A model generated the notes under the pieces. The model did not search any database. It was given only the letters and a program-made list of their open reading frames with translations, and was not told the DNA's origin. Below, in pieces: positions 6,449 to 6,531 of a DNA stretch of 6,531 nt (the first letter of the stretch is position 1; the number at the start of each line of letters is the position of its first letter). The stretch lies in contig JAEDKI010000117.1 in NCBI GenBank assembly GCA_016295895.1, positions 1 to 6,531 of the forward strand, given 5' to 3'. The stretch comes from Clostridiaceae bacterium. Its GTDB lineage: Bacteria > Bacillota > Clostridia > Oscillospirales > Acutalibacteraceae. A program made the position numbers and the translations under genes.

Positions 6449-6531
6449 ATGAACTGCATAAGAGAAAATACCTGCAAAAGAGAAAGAGAAATTCTCTCTC
6501 CCTATGCCGCATTCGCCGATTCAAGCAGGGG
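6449..6531 (+). CDS. dgt: Probable dGTP triphosphohydrolase, N-terminal 27 codons (cut by the right edge)
   Basis: An ATG at 6449 opens a frame that stays open to the window end, encoding 27 residues plus a partial glycine codon. AAAGGG (6435-6440) lies eight bases upstream as ribosome site. The start has the pattern IRE...KRE.E.LSPYA...(D/E)SSRG, with LSPYA at 16-20. From memory of the family, this is how Clostridial deoxyguanosinetriphosphate triphosphohydrolases (HD superfamily, dGTP to deoxyguanosine plus triphosphate) begin, with a glycine-arginine following. The HD catalytic residues are outside the window, so the call rests on a short N-terminal match. In many Clostridia dgt sits just before dnaG and rpoD, which would fit a housekeeping locus here. 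No clear promoter was found in the gap before it; a TATAAG at 6423-6428 lacks a -35 at proper spacing, so read-through from the upstream gene is possible. Confidence 0.65.
   Translation, partial: MNCIRENTCKREREILSPYAAFADSSR

Noticed and set aside
6468..6499. AGAGAAA...TTCTCTCT inverted repeat
   Set aside because: It is a short purine/pyrimidine-rich dyad inside the start of the dgt-like coding frame, explained by Lys/Arg/Glu codons.
6135..6524. 129-codon minus-strand ORF across the end of the transporter gene and the following gap
   Set aside because: It lies antisense to the CorC_HlyC coding end and to the dgt-like start, is low-complexity (serine/arginine/phenylalanine-rich), has no recognisable domain and no convincing ribosome site. 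It is a shadow frame.

Overview
The window looks like ordinary chromosomal DNA from a low-to-moderate GC Gram-positive bacterium, most likely a gut-type member of the Clostridia (Oscillospirales/Ruminococcus-like). That is an inference from four things: a Firmicutes-type AddAB pair, strong AGGAGG-like ribosome sites, sigma-A-type promoters in AT-rich gaps, and mixed codon use (AGA for Arg, CCC for Pro). It carries two complete genes and two genes cut by the window edges. There is no tRNA, rRNA, CRISPR array, insertion sequence or phage gene.

Left part, minus strand (1-4626): an addB-addA operon. addB comes first (start at 4626, 1133 codons). Its end overlaps the start of addA by 35 bases, and addA runs off the left edge after 419 codons. 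Together they encode the AddAB helicase-nuclease, the Gram-positive counterpart of RecBCD, which resects double-strand breaks for RecA-dependent recombination. AddA shows the Q motif, Walker A, motif Ia and the DE of motif II. AddB shows a Walker-type loop, the four cysteines of the Fe-S nuclease domain and the D..DYK nuclease centre.

Centre (4627-4917): a 291-base divergent intergenic region. A good sigma-A promoter points left to addB and another points right. Both have 17-base spacers and a TG extension before the -10. About 145 bases lie between the two -35 boxes, with an imperfect dyad and short repeats but no gene.

Right part, plus strand (4918-6531): a complete 458-residue membrane protein of the CNNM/CorC family (DUF21, CBS pair and CorC_HlyC domain; often called hemolysin-family), probably a divalent-cation (Mg2+) transporter. 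A 154-base gap follows, with three consecutive overlapping inverted repeats and a DnaA-box-like 9-mer. The first 27 codons of a gene come next; its N-terminus resembles a deoxyguanosinetriphosphate triphosphohydrolase (dgt), which in many Clostridia precedes dnaG and rpoD.

I see no sign of a previously undescribed system. The observations most worth checking are the chain of mutually exclusive hairpins between the transporter and the dgt-like gene, and the dyad between the divergent promoters.
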